Source: SB11 sp964584305
GTDB taxonomy: Bacteria > Bacteroidota > Bacteroidia > UBA8524
Direction of reading: 5' to 3'
DNA length: 64,000 nucleotides
Assembly (NCBI GenBank): GCA_964584305.1
Contig: CAZOZL010000003.1
Span: 186,001 to 250,000 of the forward strand
The first letter of the stretch is position 1. Each line of letters opens with the position of its first letter. Of this stretch, positions 36,156 through 45,843 are shown piece by piece. The translations under genes and the position numbers were made by a program. The notes beneath the pieces were generated by a model that saw nothing but the letters and a program-made list of their open reading frames with translations, did no database searches and was not told the origin of the DNA.

Positions 36156-36458
36156 TCAGCAAGTCATATCATTTATTGTAGTAGATTATTGTTTTGCAGG
36201 AATGATGGATTAGTTAGAAAAAGATAAAGAATTATTCGCTTTAAACGTCTTCGGCTTAAACCAGCCCCCTTTGCTCATGTACTATCCCTTTATTAGTGAA
36301 AGGGTTTAATGTATAAACTGTGCAATGGACAGTCGTGCTAAATTTATTTTAGTATCTGTGGGTGGCTGAAGGATATTAATAATAGAAGTAGTAACCAAAC
36401 AAAAAATCCCGACCTGTTCAGGTCGGGATTTTTAATATAGTGTGATAAGAAAAAAACG
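36156..36458. other. 303-bp intergenic stretch between sulfatase and pckA
   Basis: Holds the bidirectional terminator at 36402-36433. I see nothing else supported. Confidence 0.6.
36402..36433. terminator. Bidirectional terminator between sulfatase and pckA
   Basis: Perfect 15-bp arms AAAAATCCCGACCTG / CAGGTCGGGATTTTT with a 2-nt centre. A and T tails on both sides serve the two convergent genes. Confidence 0.88.
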
Positions 36459-38048
36459 TTACCCCGTTGCTTGTGCTTTTGGTGCTGCTGATTTAATATC
36501 AGCAGTAACACCGTTTTCAAACTCTTTAAAATTGTTAATAAACAAATTTGCTAAGTGGTTTGCTTTTTTATCATACTCGCTTGCATTAGCCCAAGTACTG
36601 CGCGGGTGCAGTATTTCGGTAGGTACATTGGGGCAAGTATTAGGCATATCTAATCCAAATACCTTGTGCGTGGTAAACTCAACATTGTTCAGCTCACCAG
36701 TAAGTGCTGCGGTAATCATAGCACGGGTATAGCTTAGTTTCATACGCTTGCCTGTGCCGTATGCTCCACCGCTCCAGCCAGTATTTACCAGCCAAACAGT
36801 AGCACCACTTTCTTTTAATTTTTCGCCTAACAGTTTAGCATATTTCCCAGGGTGTAAGGGTAAAAAAGCCTTACCAAAACAAGCTGAAAAAGTAGCTTTC
36901 GGCTCTGTAACACCTTCCTCTGTACCAGCAACTTTTGCAGTATAGCCAGAGATAAAGTGATACATAGCTTGCTCGGTAGTAAGTTTAGATATTGGCGGTA
37001 ATACACCAAAAGCATCAGCCGTTAAAAAGAAGATATTTTTGGGCGTAGTGCCTACTGATGGTGTAGCAATATTATCTACTGAGTAGATGGGATATGCTGC
37101 ACGTGTATTTTCGGTAACTGAAGTATTGGTATAATCAGGTATGCGAGTACCATCTTGAAAGCGAATATTCTCTAATAAAGTACCAAACTTAATAGCATCA
37201 AAAATTTGAGGCTCTTTTTCTTCGGTAAGGTCTATACACTTGGCATAGCAACCCCCTTCAAAGTTAAATATAGTATTCCCACTCCAGCCGTGTTCGTCAT
37301 CACCAATCAAACGGCGATTAGGGTCGGCACTTAAAGTAGTTTTACCTGTTCCGCTTAAACCAAAGAAAATGGCGGTATCTTCTGCCTCATTACCAATATT
37401 GGCAGAGCAGTGCATAGAAAGCACATTTTTTTCTTCGGGCAAAATGTAATTTAGTACTGTAAAAATACCTTTCTTCATCTCACCAGTATATCCGCTACCT
37501 CCAATCAAAATAATTTTTCGGCTAAAATCAATTATCGAAAAATTGTGTTTGCGAGTACCATCTTCGGCAGGTACAGCATGAAAACTGGGAGCATTAATAA
37601 TTACCCACTCATTGTCAAAATCTTGTAACTCAGCAACAGTAGGGCGCAAGAAAAGGTTATGACAAAATAGGTTGTTATACGCTGTTTCTGTAAATACTTT
37701 TATCGTTAGGCGGTACTTAGGGTCGGCGCAAGCATAGGCATCACGGGCAAAAATTTCTTTTCCTTCCCATGAGTCCACTACTTTGTTTAGCAGTGTTTCA
37801 AAATTGTTTGAGTCAAAAGGTTGGTTAATATCTCCCCACCAAACCGTATTTTCAGTTTTGCTATCTTTAACACAAAATTTGTCTTTGGGCGAGCGTCCTG
37901 TAAATTCTCCAGTGTCAGATGCTAATGCACCACTGTCTGCTAAAGAGGCTTCACCTCTTTTAAGGGCCGCTTCTGTAAGTTCGGCAGGCGAAAGGTTATT
38001 ATTTACCTTACCTGCTTTTCCCAAAATCTTCTCAATTACTTGATTCAT
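36459..38048 (-). CDS. pckA: Phosphoenolpyruvate carboxykinase (ATP)
   Basis: 529-residue enzyme converting oxaloacetate and ATP to phosphoenolpyruvate, the entry to gluconeogenesis. Visible: 'TGRSPKDKFCV' (~49), 'MHCSANIG' (~210), the kinase-1a P-loop 'FFGLSGTGKTTLSADP' (~229-244), 'LIGDDEHGWS' (kinase-2, ~247), 'NFEGGCYAKC' and 'NTGWSGGAYGTGKRM' (~410). Length is normal. It is transcribed alone from a TACTTTTG element upstream. Downstream of tyrosine and histidine breakdown, it would channel TCA intermediates to sugars (inference). Confidence 0.96.
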   Translation of the reverse strand: MNQVIEKILGKAGKVNNNLSPAELTEAALKRGEASLADSGALASDTGEFTGRSPKDKFCVKDSKTENTVWWGDINQPFDSNNFETLLNKVVDSWEGKEIFARDAYACADPKYRLTIKVFTETAYNNLFCHNLFLRPTVAELQDFDNEWVIINAPSFHAVPAEDGTRKHNFSIIDFSRKIILIGGSGYTGEMKKGIFTVLNYILPEEKNVLSMHCSANIGNEAEDTAIFFGLSGTGKTTLSADPNRRLIGDDEHGWSGNTIFNFEGGCYAKCIDLTEEKEPQIFDAIKFGTLLENIRFQDGTRIPDYTNTSVTENTRAAYPIYSVDNIATPSVGTTPKNIFFLTADAFGVLPPISKLTTEQAMYHFISGYTAKVAGTEEGVTEPKATFSACFGKAFLPLHPGKYAKLLGEKLKESGATVWLVNTGWSGGAYGTGKRMKLSYTRAMITAALTGELNNVEFTTHKVFGLDMPNTCPNVPTEILHPRSTWANASEYDKKANHLANLFINNFKEFENGVTADIKSAAPKAQATG

Positions 38049-38102
38049 TAGTTGTTCTTAGTATTCTAAATAGTATAAAAATACTGAAATTAAATTAAGC
38101 TA

Positions 38103-38110
38103 CAAAAGTA
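38103..38110 (-). promoter_or_regulatory. -7 promoter element of pckA (TACTTTTG)
   Basis: Minus-strand TAnnTTTG, 55 bp upstream of the pckA ATG. The -33 box is weak. Confidence 0.4.
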
Positions 38111-38243
38111 CTAATTATTTCAAAATAATCGTGTTTGTGATTTAGTAATTTAACAATATGATAAAAATCATGTTTTGGGCTGATGTAGTTCATATTTCTT
38201 GTGTGGTAGTAATGAAACATTTGTATCTGATAATCAAACAGCT

Positions 38244-39419
38244 ATGCCACACTATAAACAGATGGGTAAAATACCTGCCAAGCGGCACACGGTATTTCGG
38301 AATCCACAAACTAATGCCCTCTATGCCGAAGAACTTTTTGGCACACAAGGTTTTTCGGGGGTATCCTCATTAGTATATCATATACACCCGCCCACTATGG
38401 TAAAAGAAGTAGGCAAGCCCTATAGTGTTGCGCCTGAAATTGCTATCGAAGATAATATGCAGGCACTTAGTCTTAGAGGGTTTGATATACAGCCCGAAGC
38501 AGATTACTTGCAAAGCCGAAAAACATTGTTTGTAAATAATGATATGAGTATTGGCTTGGCTGCGCCTTCACAAAATATGGAGGAGTATTTTTTTAAAAAT
38601 GCGGATGCGGATGAGATGCTATTTATACACAAAGGTAGCGGCACACTACACAGTATGTATGGGCAAGTACCGTTTAAGTATGGCGACTATTTAATTATTC
38701 CACGGGGTACGGTATATAAACTGGCGTTTGATGGTGATGACAATCGCATTTTATTTGTTGAGTCTCGCTCGCCCATCCAAACTCCTGAACGATATAGCAA
38801 TAGGTTTGGGCAATATTTAGAGCATTCGCCTTTTTGCGAGCGTGATTTTGTAACCCCCACCCATTTAGAAACCCATAACCAAACGGGCAATTTCTTAATC
38901 AATATAAAAAAGAACAATATTATATATTCCTATACTTATGAAGTACATCCCTTTGATGTAGTGGGCTGGGATGGATATAATTATCCTTATGTCTTTTCCA
39001 TTTTCAATTTCGAGCCGCTAACAGGGCGCATACATATGCCGCCACCCATTCATCAAACATTTGAGGCAAATAACTTTGTAATATGCTCTTTTGTACCCCG
39101 CTTATACGATTATCATCCTGATGCAATTCCTGCGCCTTACCACCATAGTAATATAGATAGTGATGAGATTTTATACTACGTAGATGGCGATTTTATGAGC
39201 CGTAACAACATACAAAAAGGACAATTAACGCTACACCCCGCAGGGGTGCCACACGGACCACACCCAGGGGCTATTGAGCGTAGTATTGGGCAAAAAGAAA
39301 CCCATGAGTTAGCCGTAATGATAGACCCTTTTAATCCTGTAAAAATCACCCGTGAAGCTCTTGAATTAGAAGTAGATGGATATTATAAATCATGGCTTTT
39401 TAACAATACTAAAAAATAA
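38244..39419 (+). CDS. hmgA: Homogentisate 1,2-dioxygenase
   Basis: 391 residues from ATG 38244 ('MPHYKQMGKIPAKRHTVFRN'). An in-frame ATG at 38199 adds 15 residues with no family resemblance. Iron(II) enzyme that opens the ring of homogentisate to maleylacetoacetate in tyrosine breakdown. The C-terminal cupin carries the metal-ligand region 'HMPPPIHQTFEANNFVICSF' and 'HHSNIDSDEILYYVDGDF'. 'LIIPRGTVYKL' lies in the N-terminal cupin. It is the short bacterial form. hppD starts 5 bp after its stop, so the two are one operon. Confidence 0.94.
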   Translation: MPHYKQMGKIPAKRHTVFRNPQTNALYAEELFGTQGFSGVSSLVYHIHPPTMVKEVGKPYSVAPEIAIEDNMQALSLRGFDIQPEADYLQSRKTLFVNNDMSIGLAAPSQNMEEYFFKNADADEMLFIHKGSGTLHSMYGQVPFKYGDYLIIPRGTVYKLAFDGDDNRILFVESRSPIQTPERYSNRFGQYLEHSPFCERDFVTPTHLETHNQTGNFLINIKKNNIIYSYTYEVHPFDVVGWDGYNYPYVFSIFNFEPLTGRIHMPPPIHQTFEANNFVICSFVPRLYDYHPDAIPAPYHHSNIDSDEILYYVDGDFMSRNNIQKGQLTLHPAGVPHGPHPGAIERSIGQKETHELAVMIDPFNPVKITREALELEVDGYYKSWLFNNTKK

Positions 39420-39424
39420 ATAGA

Positions 39425-40582
39425 ATGAGTACAACCTCTTTAACCGACGTAAAAAACTACAGCTACACGTTAGAGAAAATATTTCCAGAAGCAGGTGATT
39501 TTTTACCTATAAACGGTACAGACTATGTAGAGTTATACGTAGGCAATGCCAAGCAGGCAGCACACTACTATAAAACGGCTTTTGGTTTCCAAAGCCTTGC
39601 CTATGCAGGCTTAGAAACAGGAATAAAAGACCGTGTTTCTTATGTTTTAGCACAGGATAAAATACGCTTGGTATTAACCACTCCGCTAAAAGATGATGGC
39701 GTGATAAGCCAACACATAGCCAAGCATGGCGACGGGGTAAAAGTAATAGCCCTTTGGGTAGATGATGCCCGCAAAGCCTTTAAAGAAACTACTGAGCGTG
39801 GTGCTGAAATATACTCAGCCCCTACTGTGATGAAAGACAAAGACGGCGAGATAGTAACAGCAGGTATAAAAACCTATGGCGATACAGTGCATATATTTGT
39901 TGAAAGAAAAAATTATAAAGGCATTTTTATGCCTGGTTTTGAGAAATGGGAAAGCGAATATAATCCCACTCCTACTGGGTTACGCTATATAGACCACATG
40001 GTAGGCAATGTAGAAATGGGGGCAATGAACAAGTGGAGTGATTTTTACCGTGAGGTAATGGGATTTGCCAATTTGGTGAGTTTTGATGATAAAGACATTT
40101 CTACCGAATATACTGCCCTAATGAGTAAGGTAATGACCAATGGCAACGGAAGAATAAAATTTCCATTGAACGAACCTGCAAAAGGACGAAAAAAATCACA
40201 AATAGAGGAATATATAGACTTTTATGATGGTGCAGGCTGCCAGCACATTGCCGTAGCTACCAACAATATAGTTTTTACCATTAGCGAAATGCGCAAGCGA
40301 GGGGTAGAGTTTTTGCACGTACCTGGCTCGTATTACGACACAGTACCCCACCGTGTAGGGATAATTGAAGAAGACCTTGAAGTATTGAAAAAATTGGGCA
40401 TAATGGTAGATAGAGACGAGGAAGGCTATTTGCTCCAAATATTTACCAAACCTGTGGAAGACCGCCCTACCTTGTTTTTTGAAATAATACAACGTAAAGG
40501 CGCAAAATCTTTCGGTAAGGGAAATTTTAAAGCCCTTTTTGAAAGCATTGAAGCCGAGCAAGAACGCAGAGGTACTTTATAA
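39425..40582 (+). CDS. hppD: 4-hydroxyphenylpyruvate dioxygenase
   Basis: 385-residue Fe(II) enzyme making homogentisate from 4-hydroxyphenylpyruvate. Two vicinal-oxygen-chelate halves: the N-terminal starts 'YVELYVGNAKQAAHYYKTAFGF' (~35-57); the catalytic C-terminal begins 'RYIDHMVGNVEMGAMNKWSD' (~187) with the first His ligand, 'GCQHIAVATNNI' (~276) has the second, and 'FFEIIQRKGAKSFGKGNFKALFESIE' (~353) has the Glu. It acts just before HmgA in the pathway and is the second gene of the operon. A hairpin follows its stop at 40632-40673. Confidence 0.95.
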   Translation: MSTTSLTDVKNYSYTLEKIFPEAGDFLPINGTDYVELYVGNAKQAAHYYKTAFGFQSLAYAGLETGIKDRVSYVLAQDKIRLVLTTPLKDDGVISQHIAKHGDGVKVIALWVDDARKAFKETTERGAEIYSAPTVMKDKDGEIVTAGIKTYGDTVHIFVERKNYKGIFMPGFEKWESEYNPTPTGLRYIDHMVGNVEMGAMNKWSDFYREVMGFANLVSFDDKDISTEYTALMSKVMTNGNGRIKFPLNEPAKGRKKSQIEEYIDFYDGAGCQHIAVATNNIVFTISEMRKRGVEFLHVPGSYYDTVPHRVGIIEEDLEVLKKLGIMVDRDEEGYLLQIFTKPVEDRPTLFFEIIQRKGAKSFGKGNFKALFESIEAEQERRGTL

Positions 40583-40631
40583 TTTGAAGATTTATTGATT
40601 TGAAGATTTGAAATTAAAAATAAGCCATATG

Positions 40632-40673
40632 ATTCTTATAGGCGGTAGTGTTCAACCTACCACTTATAAGAAT
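40632..40673. repeat. Hairpin with 17-bp imperfect arms
   Basis: Arms 40632-40648 and 40657-40673 pair except for one G-T wobble and one C/A mismatch. The core GGTAGtgTTCAACCTACC resembles the palindromes at 29.65 and 50.09 kb. It may also end the hmgA-hppD transcript. Confidence 0.65.
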
Positions 40674-40698
40674 TAACCAATAAATAGCAGTTAAAACC

Positions 40699-41472
40699 AT
40701 GGTAAACTTTGAATATATAGAAGCCAACAAGGATGATTTTAGGGAACAGTTTTTAAAAGCAAAACCTTTCCCCCACATTGGGATTGATAACTTGTGTGAT
40801 GAAAAAAAATTGATAGAACTATACAATTCTATCCCTGAAATTGAAACAAAAAGTGCCGATTATATTTTTGCTACTGAAAAGTACGAAAAATCAAAGTTTA
40901 AACAATTGGGGGGTGTTTTTGAGGAACTACACAACGATTTAACCAGCGATAGATTTAAAAGCTGGCTAAGCTATATTACCAATGAAGAGGTATTTATAGA
41001 CCCTAAATTTTATGGCGGTGGCATACACCAAGGGCGAAAGGGTAGTTTTTTAGATATGCACGCTGATTTTAACTACCACCCGCTGCACAGCAAGTGGTTT
41101 CGTAACTTAAACTTGTTGCTATATATAAACAAAAACTGGAAACCAGAATACGGCGGGCATTTACGACTGGAAGATAGCAGAACAGGCGAAAAAACAGAAG
41201 TAGAAGTCCCTTTTAATAGATTGGCTATAATGCACTGCCGTGGCTATACCTTGCATGGTTACGACCCCATCAACTTCCCCGAAGGGACTGCAAGAACATC
41301 AATAGCGGCATACGCCTACACCATACACCAGCAACCCAAAGAAGCACCCCGCACTACCGAGTGGCACATTGCACCAAAAAAGAATTTTGCTAAATATTTG
41401 ATAAGTAAAATTTGGGTGCCTGCTGTTAAGCTAAAAAGTAAATTTAGCAAAAGTAACACCGCCAAACATTAG
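40699..41472 (+). CDS. 2OG-Fe(II) oxygenase family protein
   Basis: 257 residues. The jelly-roll core has an iron-ligand HxD at 'DMHADFNYHPL' (~113-123), a distal His in 'YTLHGYDPINFPEGTARTSIAAYAY' (~178-203) with the Arg for 2-oxoglutarate a short way after, and 'LLLYINKNWKPEYGGHLRLED' as the central strand pair. This is the pattern of prolyl-4-hydroxylase-like 2OG enzymes; the substrate is unknown. The neighbours are aromatic breakdown genes but the hairpin in front separates its transcript, so no pathway link can be asserted. Confidence 0.85.
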   Translation: MVNFEYIEANKDDFREQFLKAKPFPHIGIDNLCDEKKLIELYNSIPEIETKSADYIFATEKYEKSKFKQLGGVFEELHNDLTSDRFKSWLSYITNEEVFIDPKFYGGGIHQGRKGSFLDMHADFNYHPLHSKWFRNLNLLLYINKNWKPEYGGHLRLEDSRTGEKTEVEVPFNRLAIMHCRGYTLHGYDPINFPEGTARTSIAAYAYTIHQQPKEAPRTTEWHIAPKKNFAKYLISKIWVPAVKLKSKFSKSNTAKH

Positions 41473-41628
41473 GTTGACTGAATTTGGGATTTAGAATTTG
41501 GATTGGGTATTAAAAATATCTTAGAAGACCATTACAATGCAAAGCATTAGTTTTCAAGCTATTGCTATGTTAATTATAGGCTTTTTAGTATGTTAAGAGA
41601 ACATAACCCTTGCCGTAATCTTTTCAGG

Positions 41629-42081
41629 CTAATGCCCTATTGAGGCGCACCAGTCTTTTATCATTTTATAATGGGGTATGCCCAGTTCTACAAACTCTTT
41701 TCCTTCAACTTCGTAGCCAGAATCTATATAAAACTGTATGGCAGTATCACGGGCGTGTAGTTCTATACTGCAATAGCCGCTTTCAATACCATAATGCTCT
41801 GCATAGGATACTAATTTTAAACCAATGCCTTGCCTTTGCATTTCAGGCTCAACGGCTACTTGGCGCATTTTTAAAGTAGAATTGCTTAGTATTACAAATA
41901 CTAAGCAGGCTACCAAGTTATCGTCAAAATAAGCACCCATGTGTATTTGGTTGCCTTCTTTGGCAAGTTGCTCCTTTGTAAAATCAAGCCCTAAAGGTTT
42001 GCGCAGCACCCGTGTACGAAGGTCAACTTCTGCTTCGTAATCAGGCGAGTTATGCGCTATAATTTTATAGGTAAGTTTCAA
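41629..42081 (-). CDS. GNAT-family N-acetyltransferase
   Basis: 150-residue acetyl-CoA-dependent acyltransferase. The motif 'MRQVAVEPEMQRQGIGLKLVSYAE' (~71-94) has the Q/R-x-x-G-x-G/A acetyl-CoA loop; 'IELHARDTAIQFYIDSGYEVEGKEFVELGIPHYKM' (~106-140) is the C-terminal core. The substrate is unknown. It begins 14 bp after the stop of the fumarylacetoacetase-family gene on the same strand, so the two are likely co-transcribed. Confidence 0.88.
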   Translation of the reverse strand: MKLTYKIIAHNSPDYEAEVDLRTRVLRKPLGLDFTKEQLAKEGNQIHMGAYFDDNLVACLVFVILSNSTLKMRQVAVEPEMQRQGIGLKLVSYAEHYGIESGYCSIELHARDTAIQFYIDSGYEVEGKEFVELGIPHYKMIKDWCASIGH

Positions 42082-42095
42082 ATTGTGTGTTTTCC

Positions 42096-43106
42096 TTATG
42101 CTTTCTTTTTCAAAGCAAATAAAGACATATTGCTATCCTCTTTACGCACGGTATTGCTTAACCGTCCCAACCCTGTAATTTCCATTTCCACTACATCATC
42201 AGCTTGCAGCCATTGGGGTTGTGCATCAGGATTCAAGCGTTTTGCAGTTCCGTTAAGTTCTAAGAAACAGCCAGTACCCACAGTGCCCGAACCAATAACA
42301 TCGCCGGGGTAAATATCTACTCCATAGGCACAGCGTTCTATTATCTCGGCAAAAGTCCAATCCATAGTAGCCATATTACCTTCTGATACTAAAACACCGT
42401 TTACCCAGCACTTCATATCCAAGTTGTAACTGCTGCCCTCGTGTCCTGTTTTTGCTGGTACTTTGTATTGCGCCAACTCATCAGGGGTAACCAACCAAGG
42501 ACCTATAACGGTACTAAAATCTTTTCCTTTTGCAGGACCAAGATTTAGTTTCATTTCCTCCATTTGCAAGGCACGGGCACTCATGTCGTTCATTATCATA
42601 TAACCCGCTATGTATTGGTCGGCATCTTCTGCTTTTATATTGCGTCCTTTTTTACCAATAACTATTGATACTTCCAATTCAAAATCAAGTTTTTCAAAAT
42701 GGTCGGGCATTAAGTTAATATCGCCTTCGCCTTGTATAGCATTGTGATTGGTGAAGTAAAAAATAGGATACTCATCAAACTCTGGTATCATATCTACCCC
42801 ACGGTTTTTGCGTGCCGCTGCAACGTGCTGGCGAAATGCGTACCCGTCTCTACAACTTGTGGGATTAGTAATAGGTGATAATAATTGAGCATTAGCAACG
42901 GGTATAGCAAAGGTGGGGTATTTACCCTCGTTTACAATAGCGTTGTTTATAAGCATCGCTTTATCCATTGCACCTTCACCTTGTTGCAAAAAGGCAAGCA
43001 TATCATTAGGCAAATTACCGTCTATACCGTGTAAAGGATAAATATTATTGTTGTAAAAAATACCTAAATGGTTGATTTCTTGGTGGTTATACGTAACTAA
43101 TTTCAT
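42096..43106 (-). CDS. Fumarylacetoacetate hydrolase family protein
   Basis: 336 residues. Metal ligands of the FAH fold appear as 'FELEVSIVIGKKG' (Glu-x-Glu, ~189-201) and 'MIMNDMSARALQ' (Asp, ~215), with 'GDVIGSGTVGTGCF' (~285) near the C-terminal. Given hmgA and hppD 2.7 kb away, the most likely role is the last step of tyrosine breakdown, cleaving fumarylacetoacetate to fumarate and acetoacetate (inference). Other members act on acylpyruvates. No maleylacetoacetate isomerase is visible nearby. It is third in a minus-strand run lpdA, isomerase, FAH, acetyltransferase. Confidence 0.86.
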   Translation of the reverse strand: MKLVTYNHQEINHLGIFYNNNIYPLHGIDGNLPNDMLAFLQQGEGAMDKAMLINNAIVNEGKYPTFAIPVANAQLLSPITNPTSCRDGYAFRQHVAAARKNRGVDMIPEFDEYPIFYFTNHNAIQGEGDINLMPDHFEKLDFELEVSIVIGKKGRNIKAEDADQYIAGYMIMNDMSARALQMEEMKLNLGPAKGKDFSTVIGPWLVTPDELAQYKVPAKTGHEGSSYNLDMKCWVNGVLVSEGNMATMDWTFAEIIERCAYGVDIYPGDVIGSGTVGTGCFLELNGTAKRLNPDAQPQWLQADDVVEMEITGLGRLSNTVRKEDSNMSLFALKKKA

Positions 43107-43120
43107 TATTTTCTATTCTT

Positions 43121-44095
43121 TTACTGGCTTAAAAAATCTTTTAGTGAGATAATGTTTTCAATCTCCATTGGGTTTTGGTTGGTTTCTTCGGCAATACGTA
43201 TGGATAACCAGTCTAATTTATGGATAATGGCAAAAATCATTTTTAGTGAGGGTTCTTCAACCATTATATGCACTACCTTGTTATTGTCTTTTTCAAGTAG
43301 CCCGTTTATAAACTCGAAACGCTCGCCTACACGCTCATTACTATTGCTGTTTAGTAATATAAAATTACAGTCAAGTTTTCCGTAATACGATTCTATAACG
43401 TTGTGATTGGCTTCGGGCAAAACATTGCAAAAGGCTTCTTTTTTGCTATTTTCTTGAAGTTGCTGGCACGCACGTATGCCTGCTGCTGCAAAAGCTGCAT
43501 CGGCAATAATAACATATTTATTCTCCAGTGTTGACTCAAAACGCTTCAAAATACCTTCGGCATCTTGTAGGTGTTCATCTTGGTTTTGCAAGTTTTCTAT
43601 CACTTCGGCAAACTCGCCATCAATACTATGGTTTAATAATTCGGCAAATATTTTTAATAAAAATCCAAAAGAATAACCCAGTGCCATACGGGGTTGGAAA
43701 CCACTCTCTATGGTATAGTACTTTAGGTTATCTGTTTTGGCGTGTTCCATCAGCTGCCCGCCAGCACTCACTACCAACATTTTACATCCCTTTTCTTTTC
43801 CTTGTGCAAATACAGACAAGGTCTCTTCGGTATTGCCTGAATAAGAGCAAAGAATAAGCAGGGTTTTATTACCTACATAAGCGGGTAATGAATAATCAGA
43901 CACCGCATCAACAGGGATAGGCATTTTATTAATAAAATAAGACTTGGTAAGCTGCCCGCCAATTCCAGAACCTCCCAAACCTGCTATAACTATGTTAGAA
44001 TAGTCGGCAAGATTTAAGTTGTGATTTTCATAATTAGTTAGAACATACTCTAACTGCTTGTAAAACGTTTTTAATGATTCTTGATGTGTTATCAT
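43121..44095 (-). CDS. Bifunctional phosphoglucose/phosphomannose isomerase (SIS domain)
   Basis: 324 residues with two SIS halves: 'VIAGLGGSGIGGQL' (~31-44), 'LILCSYSGNTEETLSV' (~76-91), and the catalytic Glu in 'VLPEANHNVIESYYGKL' (~222-238), with 'HKLDWLSIRIAEETNQNPMEIENI' at the C-terminal. This is the bifunctional PGI/PMI type rather than the classical isomerase. It interconverts glucose 6-phosphate or mannose 6-phosphate with fructose 6-phosphate. It is 19 bp after lpdA and 14 bp before the FAH gene on the same strand. Confidence 0.9.
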   Translation of the reverse strand: MITHQESLKTFYKQLEYVLTNYENHNLNLADYSNIVIAGLGGSGIGGQLTKSYFINKMPIPVDAVSDYSLPAYVGNKTLLILCSYSGNTEETLSVFAQGKEKGCKMLVVSAGGQLMEHAKTDNLKYYTIESGFQPRMALGYSFGFLLKIFAELLNHSIDGEFAEVIENLQNQDEHLQDAEGILKRFESTLENKYVIIADAAFAAAGIRACQQLQENSKKEAFCNVLPEANHNVIESYYGKLDCNFILLNSNSNERVGERFEFINGLLEKDNNKVVHIMVEEPSLKMIFAIIHKLDWLSIRIAEETNQNPMEIENIISLKDFLSQ

Positions 44096-44114
44096 AACTG
44101 TTGTGTGATAGGTT

Positions 44115-45515
44115 TTAAATATTTAATGCTCTATTGTCTGTGGCTGCAAGGGCAGCCTCTTTTGTGGCTTCGCTATATGTAGGGTGTGCGTGGCTCATTA
44201 TGCCAATATCTTCTGCACTGGCTCTAAACTCCATAGCTACAACGCCCTCTGCTATCAAATCAGCAGCACGTGCGCCTATTACGTGCATACCCAAAACTTC
44301 ATCGGTTTCAGCATCGGCTAATATTTTTACAAAACCGTCTATATCTCCACTTGCCCGCGAGCGTCCTAATGCACGCATTGGGTATGAACCGCTTTTGTAT
44401 TTCCTTTTTTCTTCTTTTAGTTGTTCTTCGGTATAGCCTACTGCTGCTACTTCTGGCCAAGTATATACTACACTGGGTATGTGCAGGTAGTTAATATGTG
44501 GTTTTTGTCCTGCCATTTTTTCTGCTACAAATACGCCTTCTTCTTCGGCTTTGTGGGCAAGCATAGCCCCTCTCACCACATCACCAATAGCCCAAACATT
44601 GGGTACACTGGTTTGTAGGTTTTCGTTTACTGGTATTTGCCCACGCTCATCAGCTTTTATACCAATGTTTTCAAGTCCTAAGCCATCGGTAAATGGTTTA
44701 CGCCCCACTGCTACTAAGCAGTAATCACCTTTAAATTCTACACTCTCCCCTTTCTTATTCTCGGCAGTAACAGTAACATTTTTACCTTTTGCGGTAGCTC
44801 CTGTTACTTTATGGTTCATGAAAAATGTGAATCCTAATTTTTTAAGTACCCTTTGCAACTCTTTGCCCAAACCTTTATCCATTGATGGGATAAGCCCGTC
44901 AGAATATTCTATCACCGATATTTTTGCACCCAATCGTGCATATACACTGCCCAACTCCAAGCCAATAACACCGCCACCTATAATTACCATGTGTTTTGGT
45001 ACTTCTTGCAGTTCTAATGCTTCTGTTGAGGTGATAATACGTTTTTTATCAATAGTTACATTGGGTAATGCTGATGGTTTTGAACCTGTGGCAATAATTA
45101 TTTTATCGCTTTTTATGGTTTGCTCCCCATTTTTACTGGTAATTTTCAGGGTATTTTTATCTACAAAAGAGCCCAAACCTTCATACACCTCAATTTTGTT
45201 TTTCTTCATCAAATACGCAATACCGTCAGTAGTTTGTTTCACTACATCGCCTTTGCGCTTTATCATTTGTGGAAGATTTACTTTCAAATCTTTTAGCTCA
45301 ATACCATGTATTTCAAAGTTTTTTTCAGCATTGTGATAATGCTCTGACGAGTCTAAAAGAGCCTTTGAAGGAATGCAGCCTACATTGAGGCAAGTACCGC
45401 CTAAAACGGAGTATTTTTCAATAATAGCGGTTTTAAAACCTAACTGGGCAGCACGAATGGCGGCAATATACCCTCCAGGACCTGAACCGATAACGGTTAC
45501 ATCGTATTGAGACAT
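44115..45515 (-). CDS. lpdA: Dihydrolipoyl dehydrogenase (E3)
   Basis: 466-residue FAD flavoprotein that reoxidises the lipoyl groups of 2-oxoacid dehydrogenase and glycine cleavage complexes. FAD motif 'VIGSGPGGYIAAIRAAQLG' (~9-27), redox disulfide 'GGTCLNVGCIPSK' (~38-50), NAD motif 'VIIGGGVIGLELGSVYARLG' (~178-197), and C-terminal 'HAHPTYSEATKEA' (~442) with the active-site His-Pro. Normal length. It is the probable E3 partner of the fused E1 at 23.4 kb (inference). Promoter TATTTTTG at 45536-45543. Confidence 0.96.
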   Translation of the reverse strand: MSQYDVTVIGSGPGGYIAAIRAAQLGFKTAIIEKYSVLGGTCLNVGCIPSKALLDSSEHYHNAEKNFEIHGIELKDLKVNLPQMIKRKGDVVKQTTDGIAYLMKKNKIEVYEGLGSFVDKNTLKITSKNGEQTIKSDKIIIATGSKPSALPNVTIDKKRIITSTEALELQEVPKHMVIIGGGVIGLELGSVYARLGAKISVIEYSDGLIPSMDKGLGKELQRVLKKLGFTFFMNHKVTGATAKGKNVTVTAENKKGESVEFKGDYCLVAVGRKPFTDGLGLENIGIKADERGQIPVNENLQTSVPNVWAIGDVVRGAMLAHKAEEEGVFVAEKMAGQKPHINYLHIPSVVYTWPEVAAVGYTEEQLKEEKRKYKSGSYPMRALGRSRASGDIDGFVKILADAETDEVLGMHVIGARAADLIAEGVVAMEFRASAEDIGIMSHAHPTYSEATKEAALAATDNRALNI

Positions 45516-45843
45516 AATTTCTTTAAAATTTGCCGCAAAAATACGGAATTAATGCTACTTAACGTGCTTTGTATATATCTAATCTTTTAATAGTTACTGC
45601 TAAAGTAGATTTAATAGGAAAACTATTTTACACGCATATTAATAAAATGAACCTAATTTTAAATAAGCATTAGCAAACACGTTTTTTATACACCCAACCC
45701 TTTTTAGTTTCATACTGTCAATACTTATAACATTAACAAGTACACTTTTTAGAGGTAACAATCTAAATTTTATTATGCTACATCAGAATAATGCCATCTT
45801 TTTTTTGTAAAATTGTACTAATGTATAAAGCTATGTGCTTTAA
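45516..45843. other. 328-bp divergent intergenic region
   Basis: Contains the lpdA -7 element on the minus strand. AT-rich; nothing else supported. No convincing promoter for the 45844 gene beyond T-runs. Confidence 0.5.
45536..45543 (-). promoter_or_regulatory. -7 promoter element of lpdA (TATTTTTG)
   Basis: Minus-strand TAnnTTTG, 20 bases before the lpdA ATG. Confidence 0.5.
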
